Below, piece by piece: positions 53,625-64,000 of a stretch of 64,000 nt of DNA. Source of the DNA: Pseudoxanthomonas sp. CF125. GTDB lineage: Bacteria; Pseudomonadota; Gammaproteobacteria; Xanthomonadales; Xanthomonadaceae. The notes beneath the pieces are model-generated. The model did no database searches. It was not told where the DNA came from and was given only the letters and a program-made list of their open reading frames with translations. The translations under genes were made by a program, and so were the position numbers. The DNA lies in contig NZ_FNLD01000001.1 of the NCBI RefSeq assembly GCF_900104085.1, positions 999,935-1,063,934 on the forward strand. The letters run 5' to 3'. Position 1 is the first letter of the stretch. Every line of letters starts with the position of its first letter.

Positions 53625-53930
53625 TCAGCCTTTCAAGGAATCGACTTCGGTCACGTTGATCGTGCGCCGGGTGCGGAACAGGGTGACCAGGATGGCCAGG
53701 CCGATCGCGGCTTCCGCAGCGGCCACGGTCAGGATGAAGAACACGAAGATCTGCCCGTCCGGATCGCCGAACTGGCGCGAAAAGGCGATGAAATTGATGT
53801 TCACCGCCAGCAGCATCAGCTCGATCGACATCAGCAGCACGATGATGTTCTTGCGGTTGAGGAAGATGCCGGCGACGCTGATGCAGAACAGCACCGCGCC
53901 CAGCGCGAGCAAGTGGCCCAGGGCGATCAT
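53625..53930 (-). CDS. nuoK: NADH-quinone oxidoreductase subunit K
   Basis: 101 residues, three membrane helices, with conserved glutamates in [16 protein letters not shown] and [21 protein letters not shown] 53930 overlaps the nuoJ stop (ATGA). The frame is open far upstream, but relatives start here (MIALGHLL). Confidence 0.97.
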   Translation of the reverse strand: MIALGHLLALGAVLFCISVAGIFLNRKNIIVLLMSIELMLLAVNINFIAFSRQFGDPDGQIFVFFILTVAAAEAAIGLAILVTLFRTRRTINVTEVDSLKG

Positions 53931-54583
53931 GGCTTGGTCTCCGGTTCGGCCGGCGGCGGCACGATCAAGGTCTCGCGGGTCGGCGTTTCCACCGCCACGT
54001 CGATCATGCGCAGGCGGTCGCCGGCCTTCACCCGCGACTGCTCGGCGGGGTTCTGGGTCTTGCTGCCTTCGCGCTTGCGCAAGGTCAGCATCACCGCCGC
54101 GATCACCGCCACGGTCAGGATGACGGCCGCGAATTCGAACGGCAGCAGGAATTTGGTGAACAGCGTGCGCGCCAGCCATGCGGTGTTGGAAACGTCCGCA
54201 GCCTCGGAGGCCGCATTGGCTGCGTACGGCACGGCCAGCTTGGCCTTGAAGCCGATCAGGGCCAGGATTTCCGCCAGCATGACCACCGCCACTACCAGGC
54301 CGACCGGCAGGTAGCGCACCCAACCCTCGCGGAGCTTGACGATGTCGATGTCGAGCATCATCACCACGAACAGGAACAGCACCATCACCGCGCCCACGTA
54401 CACCAGGATCAGCGCCACGCCCAGGAACTCGGCCCCCACCAGCAGCCAGATGCAGGCGATGGAGAAGAACGTCAGGATCAGGCACAGCACCGCATGCACC
54501 GGGTTGCGCACGCTGATCACGCCGCCGGCGGCGACTACCGCGATGGCGGCGAATGCGTAGAAGGAAGCGAGCAACAGATCCAT
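53927..54583 (-). CDS. nuoJ: NADH-quinone oxidoreductase subunit J
   Basis: 218 residues from ATG 54583 ([23 protein letters not shown]), five membrane segments, and the conserved [22 protein letters not shown]. Ends in a longer soluble tail ([16 protein letters not shown]). Overlaps nuoK by four bases; 7 bases separate it from nuoI. Confidence 0.96.
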   Translation of the reverse strand: MDLLLASFYAFAAIAVVAAGGVISVRNPVHAVLCLILTFFSIACIWLLVGAEFLGVALILVYVGAVMVLFLFVVMMLDIDIVKLREGWVRYLPVGLVVAVVMLAEILALIGFKAKLAVPYAANAASEAADVSNTAWLARTLFTKFLLPFEFAAVILTVAVIAAVMLTLRKREGSKTQNPAEQSRVKAGDRLRMIDVAVETPTRETLIVPPPAEPETKP

Positions 54584-54590
54584 CGTGACC

Positions 54591-55079
54591 TCAGCGGAAA
54601 GCGGCGTCGGCAGCGCGGCGCTCGGCGATCTCGGTTTCCAACCGGTCCCCGATCGCCAGCAGCTGCGGCTTGGTGACGATATTCTCGCCACGGTTTTCGA
54701 AGTGGTATTCCAGGATGTGGGTTTCCACGATGGAATCCACCGGGCAGCTTTCCTCGCAGAAACCGCAGTAGATGCACTTGAACAGGTCGATGTCGTAGCG
54801 GGTGGTGCGGCGGGTGCCGTCCTCGCGCTTCTCCGAATCGATGGTGATGGCCAGCGCCGGGCACACCGCTTCGCACAGCTTGCAGGCGATGCAGCGCTCT
54901 TCGCCGTTGGGATAGCGGCGCAGCGCGTGCAACCCGCGGAAGCGCGGCGACTGCGGGAACTTCTCCATCGGGTACATCACCGTGTACTTCGGCTTGAAGG
55001 TGTACTTGAAGGTCAGCCACAGGCCCTGGAGCAGCTCCAGCAGCATCAGGCTCTTGAAGTAGTGGGCAACTTTATTCAT
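54591..55079 (-). CDS. nuoI: NADH-quinone oxidoreductase subunit I
   Basis: 162 residues; two ferredoxin-type [4Fe-4S] motifs, [12 protein letters not shown] and [12 protein letters not shown], pass electrons (clusters N6a and N6b) from the peripheral arm to NuoB. The segment [18 protein letters not shown] is typical. Complete; 3 bases behind nuoH. Confidence 0.98.
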   Translation of the reverse strand: MNKVAHYFKSLMLLELLQGLWLTFKYTFKPKYTVMYPMEKFPQSPRFRGLHALRRYPNGEERCIACKLCEAVCPALAITIDSEKREDGTRRTTRYDIDLFKCIYCGFCEESCPVDSIVETHILEYHFENRGENIVTKPQLLAIGDRLETEIAERRAADAAFR

Positions 55080-55082
55080 TAC

Positions 55083-56174
55083 TCAGACGCCCTTCTCGAA
55101 CACGCCGAAAAACACCATCAATGCGGTAACCGCGATCCAGGCGATGGTCAGCGGAATGAACACCTTCCAGCCCAGACGCATGATCTGGTCGTAGCGGTAG
55201 CGCGGGAAGCTGGCGCGGAACCAGATGAACGCGCTGGCGAAGAAACCCACCTTCAACAGCAGCCACGGCCAGCCGCCCTGCCATATCCAGTTCACCCACG
55301 GCGACACGTCGGCGACGATCCAGCCCTGCAACGGGCTCAGCCAGCCGCCCATGAAGAACAGCGACACCAGGAAGCTGACCAGGATCATGTTGGCGTATTC
55401 GGCCAGGAAGAACAGCGAGAACACCGCACCGGAATACTCGACCATGTGGCCGGCGACGATTTCCGATTCGCCTTCGGTCACATCGAACGGCGCGCGGTTG
55501 GTCTCGGCCACGCCGGACACCCAGTACACGATGAACAACGGGAACAACGGCAGCCAGAACCATTCGAACGGACCGTTGTTGCCCGCCTGCGCCATGACGA
55601 TGTCGCTGAGGTTCATGCTGCCGGCGGCGATGAGCACGCCGACCAGGGCGAAGCCCATCGCGATTTCGTAGCTGACCACCTGCGCGGCCGAACGCATCGC
55701 GCCCAGGAAAGCGTACTTCGAGTTCGAGGCCCAGCCGGCGATGATGATGCCGTACACGCCCAGCGAGGTCATGGCCAGCAGATACAACAAACCGGCGTTG
55801 GCGTTGGACAGCACGACCTTCGCGTCGAAAGGCACCACGGCCCATGCGGCGAAGGCCGGCGCGAGCGTGATCAGCGGTCCAAGGATGTACATGGTCTTCT
55901 GTGCCTTGGCAGGCATCAGGACTTCCTTGAACAGCAGCTTGAACACGTCGGCGAAGGCCTGGAAGATGCCCATGCCCACGTACATCGGCCCGTGGCGCAC
56001 GTGCATCCAGCCGATCAGCTTGCGTTCCCAGACCACGTAGAACGCGACGGCCACGATCACCGGCACCGCGATCAGCAGGATCTTCAGCACGATCCACAGC
56101 ACCACGCCGATATTGCCCAGCGCGAAGAACCATTCGCGCAGGGGGTCGATGGCGTTCAATAGCAACTCGTTCAT
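55083..56174 (-). CDS. nuoH: NADH-quinone oxidoreductase subunit H
   Basis: 363 residues, eight membrane segments; part of the quinone channel. Conserved: [22 protein letters not shown] (first helix loop), [45 protein letters not shown] and [20 protein letters not shown]. Overlaps nuoG by four bases. Confidence 0.98.
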   Translation of the reverse strand: MNELLLNAIDPLREWFFALGNIGVVLWIVLKILLIAVPVIVAVAFYVVWERKLIGWMHVRHGPMYVGMGIFQAFADVFKLLFKEVLMPAKAQKTMYILGPLITLAPAFAAWAVVPFDAKVVLSNANAGLLYLLAMTSLGVYGIIIAGWASNSKYAFLGAMRSAAQVVSYEIAMGFALVGVLIAAGSMNLSDIVMAQAGNNGPFEWFWLPLFPLFIVYWVSGVAETNRAPFDVTEGESEIVAGHMVEYSGAVFSLFFLAEYANMILVSFLVSLFFMGGWLSPLQGWIVADVSPWVNWIWQGGWPWLLLKVGFFASAFIWFRASFPRYRYDQIMRLGWKVFIPLTIAWIAVTALMVFFGVFEKGV

Positions 56175-58419
56175 GCGCCCACCACCGTCACGCGTCCGGC
56201 GCCCAGCGGCGCGGTTGCGCCATGGCCGCTTTCGATCCAGGCCGCGCCCTTTGCCACTCGTTTGTCGATGAAGACCGGCAAGGTCGCCGTGCCATCCGGC
56301 GCGCCGACCTTGGCGACCTGGCCCTGGCTCAGACCGGCGGCTTGCGCGTCTTCCGGGTTCAAGGTGATGCGCGGCGATACATTGAGCGGATGTTCCTGCA
56401 ACGCTTGCGCGCGGCGGACCACGCCGTCGGTGCGATAGATGGCCGCCGTGGCGGCCAACTCGAGACCTTCGCCCGTTGTCGATGGAGCCGTGGACCTGGC
56501 GATGCTGGCCGGCCCGCTGGACTTGCCGACCGCGCGCGCGCCAGCCAGATCGATGAATTCGAACGCCGGCAATTGCAACTCGCCACCCAGCGCACGCAAC
56601 ACCTTCCAGCCTTCGCGCGCCTCGCCCGGCAACTTGCCGCCGGCCTGGGTGCGCTGCTCGATGCCGTCAAGGTTGGTCAGCACCGCTTCGATTTCCGGCA
56701 GCGCGCCGATCGGCAGGATCACATCGGCCACGTTGCGCGTGGACTTGCAGGCGAAGTGGCTGAAAGCCACGACCTTGGCCGCCTTCAATGCCTTCTGCGC
56801 CGCGGCGCCGTCGGCGAAGTCCAGGCCCGGTTCGATGCCGTAGACGACATAGGCCGAACGCGGCTCGGCGAACATTCCGGCGACATCGCGCTTGGACGGC
56901 AGCACGCCGTTGCGCGCCAGGCCGACTGCGTTCGCGCCTTGCGGGATGCGGCACAGCGCGGCGCCCGTAGCGGCGGCGAAAGCCTTCGCCGCAGCGCGGA
57001 TCGATGCTGCCTGCGGATGGTTCTCGGCCAGCGCGCCGACGATCAGCACCGGACGGCTGGCGCCCTTCACCGCTTCCAGCAGAGCCGCATCGTTGAGCGC
57101 ATCGGCGAAAGCCGAAGGCGCGACGATCTGTTTGCCGGCCAGCGTGAATGCGAAATCGAAATCCACCGGATTGACTGCGTAGACCTTGGCCTTGCGCTGC
57201 GTGTTGGCCTTGCGGATGCGCTGGTGCAGCAACGGCAGTTCGTGGCGGATGTTGGTGCCCAACAGGACGATGGCGTCGGCCTGTTCGATCTCGGCCAGCG
57301 GCATGGCGAAGGGTTCGGCCACCGCTCCATCGGAGAAATCGCGGTTGAAGATGCGATGGTCGATGTTGCCGCTGCCCAGCGCTTCGGCCAGACGCGCCAG
57401 CAGGCTGCCTTCGTCGTTAGGCGTGGCAGGATGCGCCAGCACGCCCAGCGCATCGCCCTGGTTGGCGCGCAGGATTTCGGCGGCCGCGGCCAGACCTTCG
57501 GCCCAGGACACTTCTTTCCAGTCGTTATCGGTACCGCTGTCGCCGACTTTCAGCAGCGGCTTGACCGCGCGGTCTTCGGCGTACAGGCCCTGGTGCGAAT
57601 AGCGGTCGCGGTCGGACAGCCAGCATTCGTTGACCGCTTCGTTGTCGCGCGGCACGGTGCGCAGGATTTCGCCACGGCGCACATGCGTGAACAGGTTGGA
57701 GCCCATCGCATCGTGGTAACCGATGGATTCGCGCGCGATCAGTTCCCACGGACGGGCGCGGAACTGGAACACCTTGTTGGTCAGCGCACCGACCGGGCAC
57801 ACGTCTACGACGTTGCCGGAGAGCTCGGTGGTCAGCGGCTTGCCGTCGTAGGTGCCGATCTGCAGATTCTCGCCGCGGTACATGCCGCCCAGCTCGTAGG
57901 TTCCGGCGATGTCCGCGGTGAAGCGCACGCAGCGCGTGCACTGGATGCAACGGGTCATTTCGGTGGCGACCAGCGGGCCGATGTCCTCGTCGGGCACCAC
58001 GCGTTTGCGTTCCTGGAAACGGCTCACCGAACGGCCGTAACCCAGCGACAGGTCCTGCAGTTCGCATTCGCCGCCCTGATCGCAGATCGGGCAGTCCAGC
58101 GGATGGTTGATCAGCAGGAATTCCATCACGTTGCGCTGCGACTTCAGCGCCTTCTCGCTGCGCGTGGCGATCTTCATGCCGTCCATCACCGGCGTGGCGC
58201 AAGCCGGCGCGGGCTTGGGCATCTTCTCCACTTCCACCAGGCACATGCGGCAGTTGGCAGCGATGGCCAGCTTGTCGTGGTAGCAGAAGCGCGGGATCGG
58301 AATGCCGGCCTTGTCGGCGGCCTGGATGATCATCGAGCCCTTGGGCGCGGCCAGTTCCACGCCATCGATGAAGACGGTGACGTGGTCGGGCGCGAGGTTC
58401 GGGTTGACGGGTTGGGCGC

Positions 58420-58423
<4 letters not shown>
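56171..58423 (-). CDS. nuoG: NADH-quinone oxidoreductase subunit G
   Basis: 750 residues. N-terminal [2Fe-2S] and [4Fe-4S] sites: [10 protein letters not shown] and [16 protein letters not shown], with [10 protein letters not shown] after them; then a molybdopterin-oxidoreductase-like domain ([21 protein letters not shown], and the degenerate DUF at the C-terminus) that no longer binds cofactor. It carries electrons toward NuoI. Four-base overlaps with nuoF and nuoH. Confidence 0.97.
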
Positions 58424-59762
<1,339 letters not shown>

Positions 59763-59766
<4 letters not shown>

Positions 59767-60287
59767 TTGGAGGAACCCTTGCCGCCCGAAGGCAGGCCGC
59801 CGGAAGACCGCACCTGTTTGCAGACCGCCTGCGCGGCCGAAACGATGCCTGTGTTGCCGTACTTCTCATGGTCCAGGAAGATCAGCACGCCTTCGGCTTC
59901 TTCCTTGGCCGAGTCCAGGATTTCGCCGTTCTTGCCGCGCAATTCCGCGCTGCCGCAAACACTGCTGGCTATCGGCTGCTTGCCGTCGCAATGGAAACAC
60001 AACTGCTCGGTCTCGACGCTGCCGGCGGGATAGTTCGATTCGATCCTGTAAGTGCGCACGGTGGCCCGGTAGAAAGGTCCGCTCAACGGCTGGTTGTCGA
60101 GCCCGTAGGCCGACCATGGCTTGGTGAACGGACGCACGGAAGCCAGGTCCACCCACACCGTCGGCGTCTTGGCGCTGCCTTCGAATTTGGCCCAGTTCTC
60201 ATTGGCCCCCGCCGTGCCGTGCAGCGCCAGCAAGCAGACGATCGCCAGCGAAAATCCGGCGCGGACTACGCGATTGCCGCCGCTCAT
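59763..60287 (-). CDS. Exported protein embedded in the nuo operon, unknown function
   Basis: 174 residues from ATG 60287, overlapping the nuoE stop by four bases, with its own stop overlapping the nuoF start. Signal peptide [18 protein letters not shown], so the product is periplasmic or surface-located and unlikely to be part of the complex. The mature part ([24 protein letters not shown], then [24 protein letters not shown] and VCGSAEL) has a faint look of surface-adhesin E-type or small beta-rich proteins with two disulfide-like Cys pairs. Translational coupling means that its level follows complex I synthesis. I cannot place it in a named family. Confidence 0.75.
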
Positions 60288-60811
60288 TCCAGTTCCTCCA
60301 GCAGACGGTCCACGCTCTCGGGCGTGAGCTTCTCGTGGTAATGGCCGTTGACGACGACCACCGGCGCGCCGCAGCAGGCGGCCACGCACTCTTCTTCGCG
60401 CTTCAGGTAGACGCGGCCGTCGGCGGTGGATTCGCCCAGCTTGCAGCCGAGTTTCTTCTCCGCGTGCGCAACCAGGTCCTCGGCGCCGTTCAACCAGCAG
60501 CTGATGTTGGTGCAGAAGGCGACGTTGTTGCGGCCCACCTTCTTGGTCTCGAACATCGAATAGAAGCTGGCGACCTCGTAGGCCCAGATAGGCGGCAGGT
60601 CCAGGTACTTGGCGACCGCGACGATCAATTCATCGCTGAGCCAGCCGGCGTTCTGTTCCTGCGCAGCGTACAGGCCCTGCAGGACGGCCGAGCGGTTGCG
60701 GTCCGGCGGAAACTTGGTCAGCCAGTGATCGATGTGCGCGCGCGTCTTGTCGTTCAACGCGACCAGCGGATCGACATCGCGAGCCGCTTCGAAATTACCC
60801 GTGGCCCTCAT
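60284..60811 (-). CDS. nuoE: NADH-quinone oxidoreductase subunit E
   Basis: 175 residues from ATG 60811. The [2Fe-2S] ligands are Cys100 and Cys105 (FCTNISC) and Cys142 and Cys146 (ECVAACCGAP), the spacing of the NuoE thioredoxin-like fold, which holds cluster N1a beside NuoF. The frame is open upstream but the start ahead of NFEAARDVDPLVALND matches relatives. It ends overlapping the embedded exported-protein gene. Confidence 0.97.
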   Translation of the reverse strand: MRATGNFEAARDVDPLVALNDKTRAHIDHWLTKFPPDRNRSAVLQGLYAAQEQNAGWLSDELIVAVAKYLDLPPIWAYEVASFYSMFETKKVGRNNVAFCTNISCWLNGAEDLVAHAEKKLGCKLGESTADGRVYLKREEECVAACCGAPVVVVNGHYHEKLTPESVDRLLEELE

Positions 60812-60823
60812 GGCTTGAAATCC

Positions 60824-60960
60824 GGGAATGGGGAATGGGAAATGGGGAAGAGCAAAGAAGCACCAGCATGCATCGACAGGTTTGACAGTTGGACAGCGAT
60901 AGCGAAGCGGCCGCGCACGACCGGGCCACCGATTCCCGATTCTCGATTCCCGATTCCCAG
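60824..60960. repeat. Inverted GGGAATGGG / GATTCCCGATTC repeats, nuoD-nuoE gap
   Basis: ccgggaatggggaatgggaa (from 60825) faces cgattcccgattctcgattc (from 60929). These fill most of the 151-base gap, the only long gap in the nuo operon. Same kind as 43020-43126. Confidence 0.7.
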
Positions 60961-60962
60961 CT

Positions 60963-62267
60963 TCACCGGTCCACCTCACCAAAAACGAGATCGTAGGTGC
61001 CGATCATGGCCACGACGTCCGGCAGCATGTGGCCGCTGACGACATGGTCCATCGACGAAAGATGGGCGAAGCCCGGCGCGCGCAGATGCACGCGGAACGG
61101 TTTGTTGGCGCCGTCGGAAACCAGATAGCAGCCGAACTCGCCCTTGGGCGCCTCGACCGCGGCATAGGTTTCGCCCGCGGGCACGCAATAGCCTTCGCTG
61201 AACAATTTGAAGTGGTGGATCAGCGCTTCCATGTCGTCCTTCATCTCCTCGCGGGACGGCGGGGCGACCTTGAAGTTTTGCACCATCACCGGACCCGGGT
61301 TGGCCTTCAGCCACTTCACGCACTGGGCGATGATGCGGTTGGACTGGCGCATTTCGGCCACGCGCACCAGGTAGCGGTCGTAGCAGTCGCCGTTGGTGCC
61401 GACCGGGATCTCGAAATCGACCGTGTCGTATTTGGCGTACGGCTGCTTCTTGCGCAGGTCCCAGGCGATGCCCGAACCGCGCAGCATCGCGCCGGTCATG
61501 CCCCAGGCGCGCGCTTCCTCGGGCGAAATCACACCGATGCCGACGGTGCGCTGCTTCCAGATGCGGTTGTCGGTGAGCAGGGTTTCGTATTCGTCGACAC
61601 GCTTGGGGAATTCGTTGGTGAAGTCCTCAAGGAAATCGAGCAGCGAGCCTTCGCGCGCGGCATTGAAGCGCTTCAGCGCCTTGCCCTTGCGCCAAGGCGA
61701 TTCCTTGTACTTGGGCATGTGGTCCGGCAGGTCGCGGTAGACGCCGCCCGGACGGTAGTAAGTGGCGTGCATGCGCGCACCGCTGACCGCTTCGTAGCAA
61801 TCCATCAGTTCTTCGCGCTCGCGGAAGGCGTACAGCATCACCGCCATCGCGCCCAGATCCAGGCCGTTGGAGCCGACCCACATCAGGTGGTTCAGGATGC
61901 GGGTGATTTCGTCGAACATGGTGCGGATGTATTGGGCGCGCTCCGGCGCCTGGATGCCCATCAGCCGCTCGATGGCAAGCACGTAGGCGTGCTCGTTGCA
62001 CATCATCGACACGTAATCCAGCCGATCCATGTAACCGATCGACTGGTTGAAGGGCTTGCTCTCGGCCAGTTTCTCGGTGCCACGGTGCAGCAGGCCGATA
62101 TGCGGATCGGCGCGGACCACGGTCTCGCCGTCCATTTCCAGGATCAGGCGCAACACACCGTGCGCGGCCGGGTGCTGGGGGCCGAAGTTCAACGTGTAGT
62201 TGCGGATTTCCTGACGGCTTTCGGCAGGATTGCTGGCGAAGGCGACGCCGGATTGCTGCGCGGTCAC
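60963..62267 (-). CDS. nuoD: NADH-quinone oxidoreductase subunit D
   Basis: 434 residues from GTG 62267, which overlaps the nuoC stop (GTGA). Begins [10 protein letters not shown] and continues with the 49-kDa subunit signature [22 protein letters not shown], then [31 protein letters not shown], and a C-terminal [33 protein letters not shown]. With NuoB it forms the quinone-binding site. Earlier in-frame ATGs upstream would only add antisense-like sequence within nuoC. Confidence 0.98.
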   Translation of the reverse strand: MTAQQSGVAFASNPAESRQEIRNYTLNFGPQHPAAHGVLRLILEMDGETVVRADPHIGLLHRGTEKLAESKPFNQSIGYMDRLDYVSMMCNEHAYVLAIERLMGIQAPERAQYIRTMFDEITRILNHLMWVGSNGLDLGAMAVMLYAFREREELMDCYEAVSGARMHATYYRPGGVYRDLPDHMPKYKESPWRKGKALKRFNAAREGSLLDFLEDFTNEFPKRVDEYETLLTDNRIWKQRTVGIGVISPEEARAWGMTGAMLRGSGIAWDLRKKQPYAKYDTVDFEIPVGTNGDCYDRYLVRVAEMRQSNRIIAQCVKWLKANPGPVMVQNFKVAPPSREEMKDDMEALIHHFKLFSEGYCVPAGETYAAVEAPKGEFGCYLVSDGANKPFRVHLRAPGFAHLSSMDHVVSGHMLPDVVAMIGTYDLVFGEVDR

Positions 62268-62992
62268 TTGGCGGGCTCCCTCAGCGCGGCTTCGCCAGCG
62301 GCGGTCGCGTAGCGCGCGTCGTCGCGGATCACCCGCGGCACGCCGACGCGGGGTTCGACCGAAGTCACCGGTTCGTAGATCACGCGCTTCTTCTCTTCGT
62401 CGTAGCGGACTTCCACATTGCCGATCAGCGGGAAATCCTTGCGGAACGGATGGCCGACGAAACCGTAGTCGGTCAGGATGCGGCGCAGGTCCGGATGGCC
62501 CTGGTAGAGGATGCCGAACAGATCGAACGCCTCGCGCTCGAACCAGTTGGCGCCCGGCCAGATGTCGGTGACCGAGGCCACCATCGGCAGTTCGTCGTTG
62601 GCCGCGTAGCAACGCACGCGCAACAGGCGGTTGTGCCGGTAGGAACGCAGATGGGCGACGGTGGCGAAGCGGTGCTCCGGACCTTCGCCATGCGGGCGGT
62701 TTTCCCAGGTGAAGCGGCCTGGGCCGAAGCCCAGTTCGACGCCACGGCTGAAGCCTTCGGAAGAGACGTTGGCGGTTTCCCACTCGTCGCTGCCGTAGCC
62801 CAGGTAATCCACGCCGCACAGGTCCACCAGCTGCTCGAAACCGAAGTCGTCGCGCAGCGAAAGGCAGGCGGCGTGCCAGCTGTCGGCAGGCACTTCCAGC
62901 GTCACTTCACCGCGCGCTTCGGCGATGCCGAGGATCGCGTCGGGAAAACGCGCCTGCAGTTGTTCGATGTAGGTTGCAGCTTGCTCGGCCAT
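62264..62992 (-). CDS. nuoC: NADH-quinone oxidoreductase subunit C
   Basis: 242 residues. The 30-kDa subunit pattern: [78 protein letters not shown]. Nuo C and D are separate genes here, not fused as in E. coli. Overlaps nuoD by four bases; 47 bases behind nuoB. Confidence 0.98.
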   Translation of the reverse strand: MAEQAATYIEQLQARFPDAILGIAEARGEVTLEVPADSWHAACLSLRDDFGFEQLVDLCGVDYLGYGSDEWETANVSSEGFSRGVELGFGPGRFTWENRPHGEGPEHRFATVAHLRSYRHNRLLRVRCYAANDELPMVASVTDIWPGANWFEREAFDLFGILYQGHPDLRRILTDYGFVGHPFRKDFPLIGNVEVRYDEEKKRVIYEPVTSVEPRVGVPRVIRDDARYATAAGEAALREPAK

Positions 62993-63039
62993 GGGGGCGT
63001 GGCGTGCTCTTGAGTTAAGGGATCAGCGGGTGGGGCTCT

Positions 63040-63594
63040 TCAACGGGCAATCGTCTGCGTGCGCCAGATTTTTTTCTGCAGCTGCAGGATGCCGTAGACC
63101 AGCGCTTCCGCGGTCGGCGGGCAACCCGGCACATAGACATCGACGGGCACGATGCGGTCGCAGCCGCGCACCACCGAATACGAATAGTGGTAGTAGCCGC
63201 CGCCGTTGGCGCAGCTGCCCATCGAGATGACCCACTTCGGTTCCGGCATCTGGTCGTAGACCTTGCGCAGCGCCGGGGCCATCTTGTTGACCAGGGTGCC
63301 GGCCACGATCATCACGTCGGACTGGCGCGGGGACGGGCGGAACACCACGCCGTAGCGGTCCAGGTCCAGGCGCGAGGCGCCGGCGTGCATCATTTCCACC
63401 GCGCAGCAGGCCAGGCCGAAGGTCATCGGCCACATCGAGCCGGTGCGTGCCCAGTTCATCAGCGCATCGACGCTGGTGGTCACGTAGCCTTTTTCCAGCA
63501 GCGGATTTTCGCCTTCTGGCCGCAGGATGTCGTCCACCCGCCCTTCCGGGATCGGGTTGGTCATCAGGCGATCGATGGTTTGGATCACTCCCAT
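63040..63594 (-). CDS. nuoB: NADH-quinone oxidoreductase subunit B
   Basis: 184 residues from ATG 63594. Ligands of cluster N2 are visible: Cys63-Cys64 ([10 protein letters not shown]), Cys128 (GSCANGGG) and Cys158 ([11 protein letters not shown]). This is the last cluster before quinone. Overlaps nuoA by 10 bases. Confidence 0.98.
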   Translation of the reverse strand: MGVIQTIDRLMTNPIPEGRVDDILRPEGENPLLEKGYVTTSVDALMNWARTGSMWPMTFGLACCAVEMMHAGASRLDLDRYGVVFRPSPRQSDVMIVAGTLVNKMAPALRKVYDQMPEPKWVISMGSCANGGGYYHYSYSVVRGCDRIVPVDVYVPGCPPTAEALVYGILQLQKKIWRTQTIAR

Positions 63595-63941
63595 TCCAGG
63601 GCTCCCTTCTTCCAAACGTAGATGAAACCGAGGAACAGCATGCCCACGAACAGGCCCATGGTGACCAGCGCACGCGCGCCCAGCTCCTGCCAAACCAAAG
63701 TCCAGGGCACGATGAAGATGATTTCCAGATCGAAGACGATGAACTGGATGGCGATCAGGTAGTAGCGCACGTCGAACTTCATGCGCGCGTCTTCGAAGGC
63801 CTCGAAGCCGCATTCGTACGGGGAGAGCTTCTGCGCGTCCGGACGACGGGGGCCGAGGAACCGTCCTATCACCATCAGCGAAACGCCGATGCCGGTAGCG
63901 ACGATCAGGAACAACAGGGTCGGCAGGTATTCGGCCAGCAC
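63585..63941 (-). CDS. nuoA: NADH-quinone oxidoreductase subunit A
   Basis: 118 residues, three membrane helices ([80 protein letters not shown]) with the conserved YECGFE loop that lines the quinone tunnel entrance. First gene of the 14-gene nuo operon. The 59 bases before the window end show no recognisable feature. Confidence 0.97.
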   Translation of the reverse strand: MLAEYLPTLLFLIVATGIGVSLMVIGRFLGPRRPDAQKLSPYECGFEAFEDARMKFDVRYYLIAIQFIVFDLEIIFIVPWTLVWQELGARALVTMGLFVGMLFLGFIYVWKKGALEWE

Positions 63942-64000
63942 GCGTGGTCCTCGGTTGGTTGGCCTGCGGAATGCGCGCCGGTTGCGCGCGGGTTCCGCCG

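Overview
The window is high-GC gammaproteobacterial chromosome, most likely family Xanthomonadaceae (Lysobacter, Luteimonas or Pseudoxanthomonas type). This rests on the order nuoA-N, initiator tRNA, rimP-nusA-infB-rbfA-truB-rpsO-pnp, on the class III PHA synthase pair, and on the style of the intergenic palindromes. The genus is inferred and not proven.

Region 1 (1-6.9 kb) is accessory DNA. It opens inside the 3' end of an rhs gene with a Cys-rich tip and an overlapping immunity candidate. A second, displaced Rhs core-tip module follows, whose tip carries an HELVH zinc-protease motif, and then a small lipoprotein gene. Each cassette ends in the same short motif and the same large palindrome; the second palindrome has grown a 14-bp tandem array. 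A methyltransferase, a secreted beta-helix protein and about 0.85 kb with no supported gene complete the region.

Region 2 (6.9-24.8 kb) is dominated by polyhydroxybutyrate, hydroxybutyrate and acetate genes: PhaC and PhaE, a 3-hydroxybutyrate oligomer hydrolase, a CrbR/CrbS-like two-component system whose sensor carries a sodium/solute-symporter domain, a TonB-dependent receptor, and a GntP-family (possibly hydroxybutyrate) permease. Interspersed are a TetR regulator with an FAD oxidoreductase, a PspC/HExxH small membrane protein pair, phosphatidylserine synthase, a GNAT enzyme and a Nudix hydrolase.

Region 3 (24.8-38.8 kb) carries cell-surface and secreted proteins: a DUF1800/DUF1501 pair, a large autotransporter, a trypsin-like protease fused to a von Willebrand A domain, and a secreted repeat protein with a C-terminal PPC-like domain. 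The last gene lies between two copies of a 145-bp block encoding the protease's Cys/Lys-rich tail. A small membrane protein and a truncated REP-associated tyrosine transposase follow.

Region 4 (38.8-48.4 kb) is the conserved transcription/translation operon (tRNA-fMet, rimP, nusA, infB, rbfA, truB, rpsO, pnp), in the E. coli metY-operon order.

Region 5 (48.5-63.9 kb) is the complete 14-gene operon for NADH:quinone oxidoreductase. Its one anomaly is an extra translationally coupled gene for an exported protein between nuoE and nuoF.

Several perfect inverted repeats of the GTAGGAGC and GTCGGGGGCG types lie between genes throughout the core part. The transposase remnant suggests how the first type may have spread.
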